Notes under the pieces: model-generated
Seen by the model: the letters and a program-made list of their open reading frames with translations, nothing else
Database searches by the model: none
Told to the model about the DNA's origin: nothing
Translations under genes and position numbers: made by a program
DNA from: a virus
Reading direction: 5' to 3' (one strand)
IMG/VR virus record: IMGVR_UViG_3300031578_000130
Span: 1 to 41,737 of that record
Length of the DNA stretch: 41,737 bases
In this document: positions 41,491-41,737 of the stretch, piece by piece
Layout of the letters: each line of letters opens with the position of its first letter
How positions within the stretch are numbered: the first letter of the stretch is position 1

Positions 41491-41737
41491 TTAGGTTCCC
41501 TCGTATTCGACAATGACAAGCATGGCGGGGAGTAAAACGCCATTACCAGCTTTTTCGATTTGTAGCGCCAGAACATCCCCATCGGAAAGCTCGGTATCGG
41601 TAACATCGATTTCGGTTTCATCCATATCGGCCATGTTGACGCCCGTAATAAGATCCTTATTTCCGATTTCGGTTGTACCGGCTCCGGCTGCCCCCGTATC
41701 CAACACATTCAGATTTTTCCTATCCGTGTCATCTCCG
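41491..41737 (-). CDS. small virion-like protein, C-terminal part (gene split by contig ends)
   Basis: The last 39 codons of the 137-residue protein whose start is at 294; the last 127 bases repeat its middle. Stop TAA at 41493-41491. The end reads LALQIEKAGNGVLLPAMLVI, beta-rich. Confidence 0.85.
   Translation of the reverse strand, partial: GDDTDRKNLNVLDTGAAGAGTTEIGNKDLITGVNMADMDETEIDVTDTELSDGDVLALQIEKAGNGVLLPAMLVIVEYEGT
41611..41737. repeat. terminal direct repeat, right copy
   Basis: Exact copy of 1-127; see the left copy. Confidence 0.95.

Overview
The window looks like one complete circular genome of a tailed double-stranded DNA phage (about 41,610 bp), linearised inside a structural gene. 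The first 127 bases recur exactly as the last 127, and one gene runs across the joint. Every supported gene is on the minus strand, so the map is read from high to low coordinates and wraps from position 1 to 41610. The genome is AT-rich with strong Shine-Dalgarno sites. I see no integrase, DNA polymerase, tRNA, CRISPR or host gene, so it is probably a lytic phage that uses the host replisome. The host is not identifiable. It should be a diderm, since signal peptides and lipoproteins are common. Several signal peptides place Gln at the predicted +1 position, as in Bacteroidota and relatives, although strong Shine-Dalgarno sites argue against a typical Bacteroidota.

Layout in transcription order. 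(1) Control region 23106-23320: extended -10 promoter, two inverted repeats and the terminator of the preceding late unit. (2) Early and middle genes 23105 to about 12000: HNH nuclease, many tiny Cys-rich or membrane proteins, a recombination module (Mgm101/Rad52-like annealing protein, RecB-like nuclease, coiled-coil partner), a ribbon-helix-helix regulator with its own promoter, a GIY-YIG nuclease, a shortened DUF1376-like protein, a PD-(D/E)XK-like protein, two more HNH-type homing nucleases (one with an amber stop), and two probable lipoproteins. (3) A putative R2K-type ATP-grasp protein, then packaging and head genes 11103 to 2992: small and large terminase, a near-consensus promoter that begins the mRNA at the portal start codon, portal, Mu F/SPP1 gp7-like minor head protein, SAP-like accessory protein, and a prohead protease-scaffold-capsid fusion with an internal translation start. 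(4) Putatively secreted or virion proteins 2974 to 1, then 41610 to 41088. (5) Neck and tail genes 41086 to 30456: adaptor, gp10-like completion protein, terminator, two paralogous tail tube proteins, a tail assembly chaperone made by -1 frameshifting, tape measure, distal tail and hub. (6) Fibres 30441 to 25457. (7) Lysis genes 25460 to 23381, ending at a terminator.

The gene order (G/GT-type chaperone, tape measure, no sheath or wedge genes) fits a siphovirus with a tail of roughly 100 nm. The most unusual feature is the number of Sec-type signal peptides on proteins encoded inside the head and tail clusters (fibres, the protein after the capsid gene, a protein in the tail cluster). Other notable points are two attC-like hairpins flanking a small gene, a textbook frameshift signal, the internal start in the capsid fusion, and a predicted leaderless portal mRNA. 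Functional names rest on motif recognition by eye; no database search was run.
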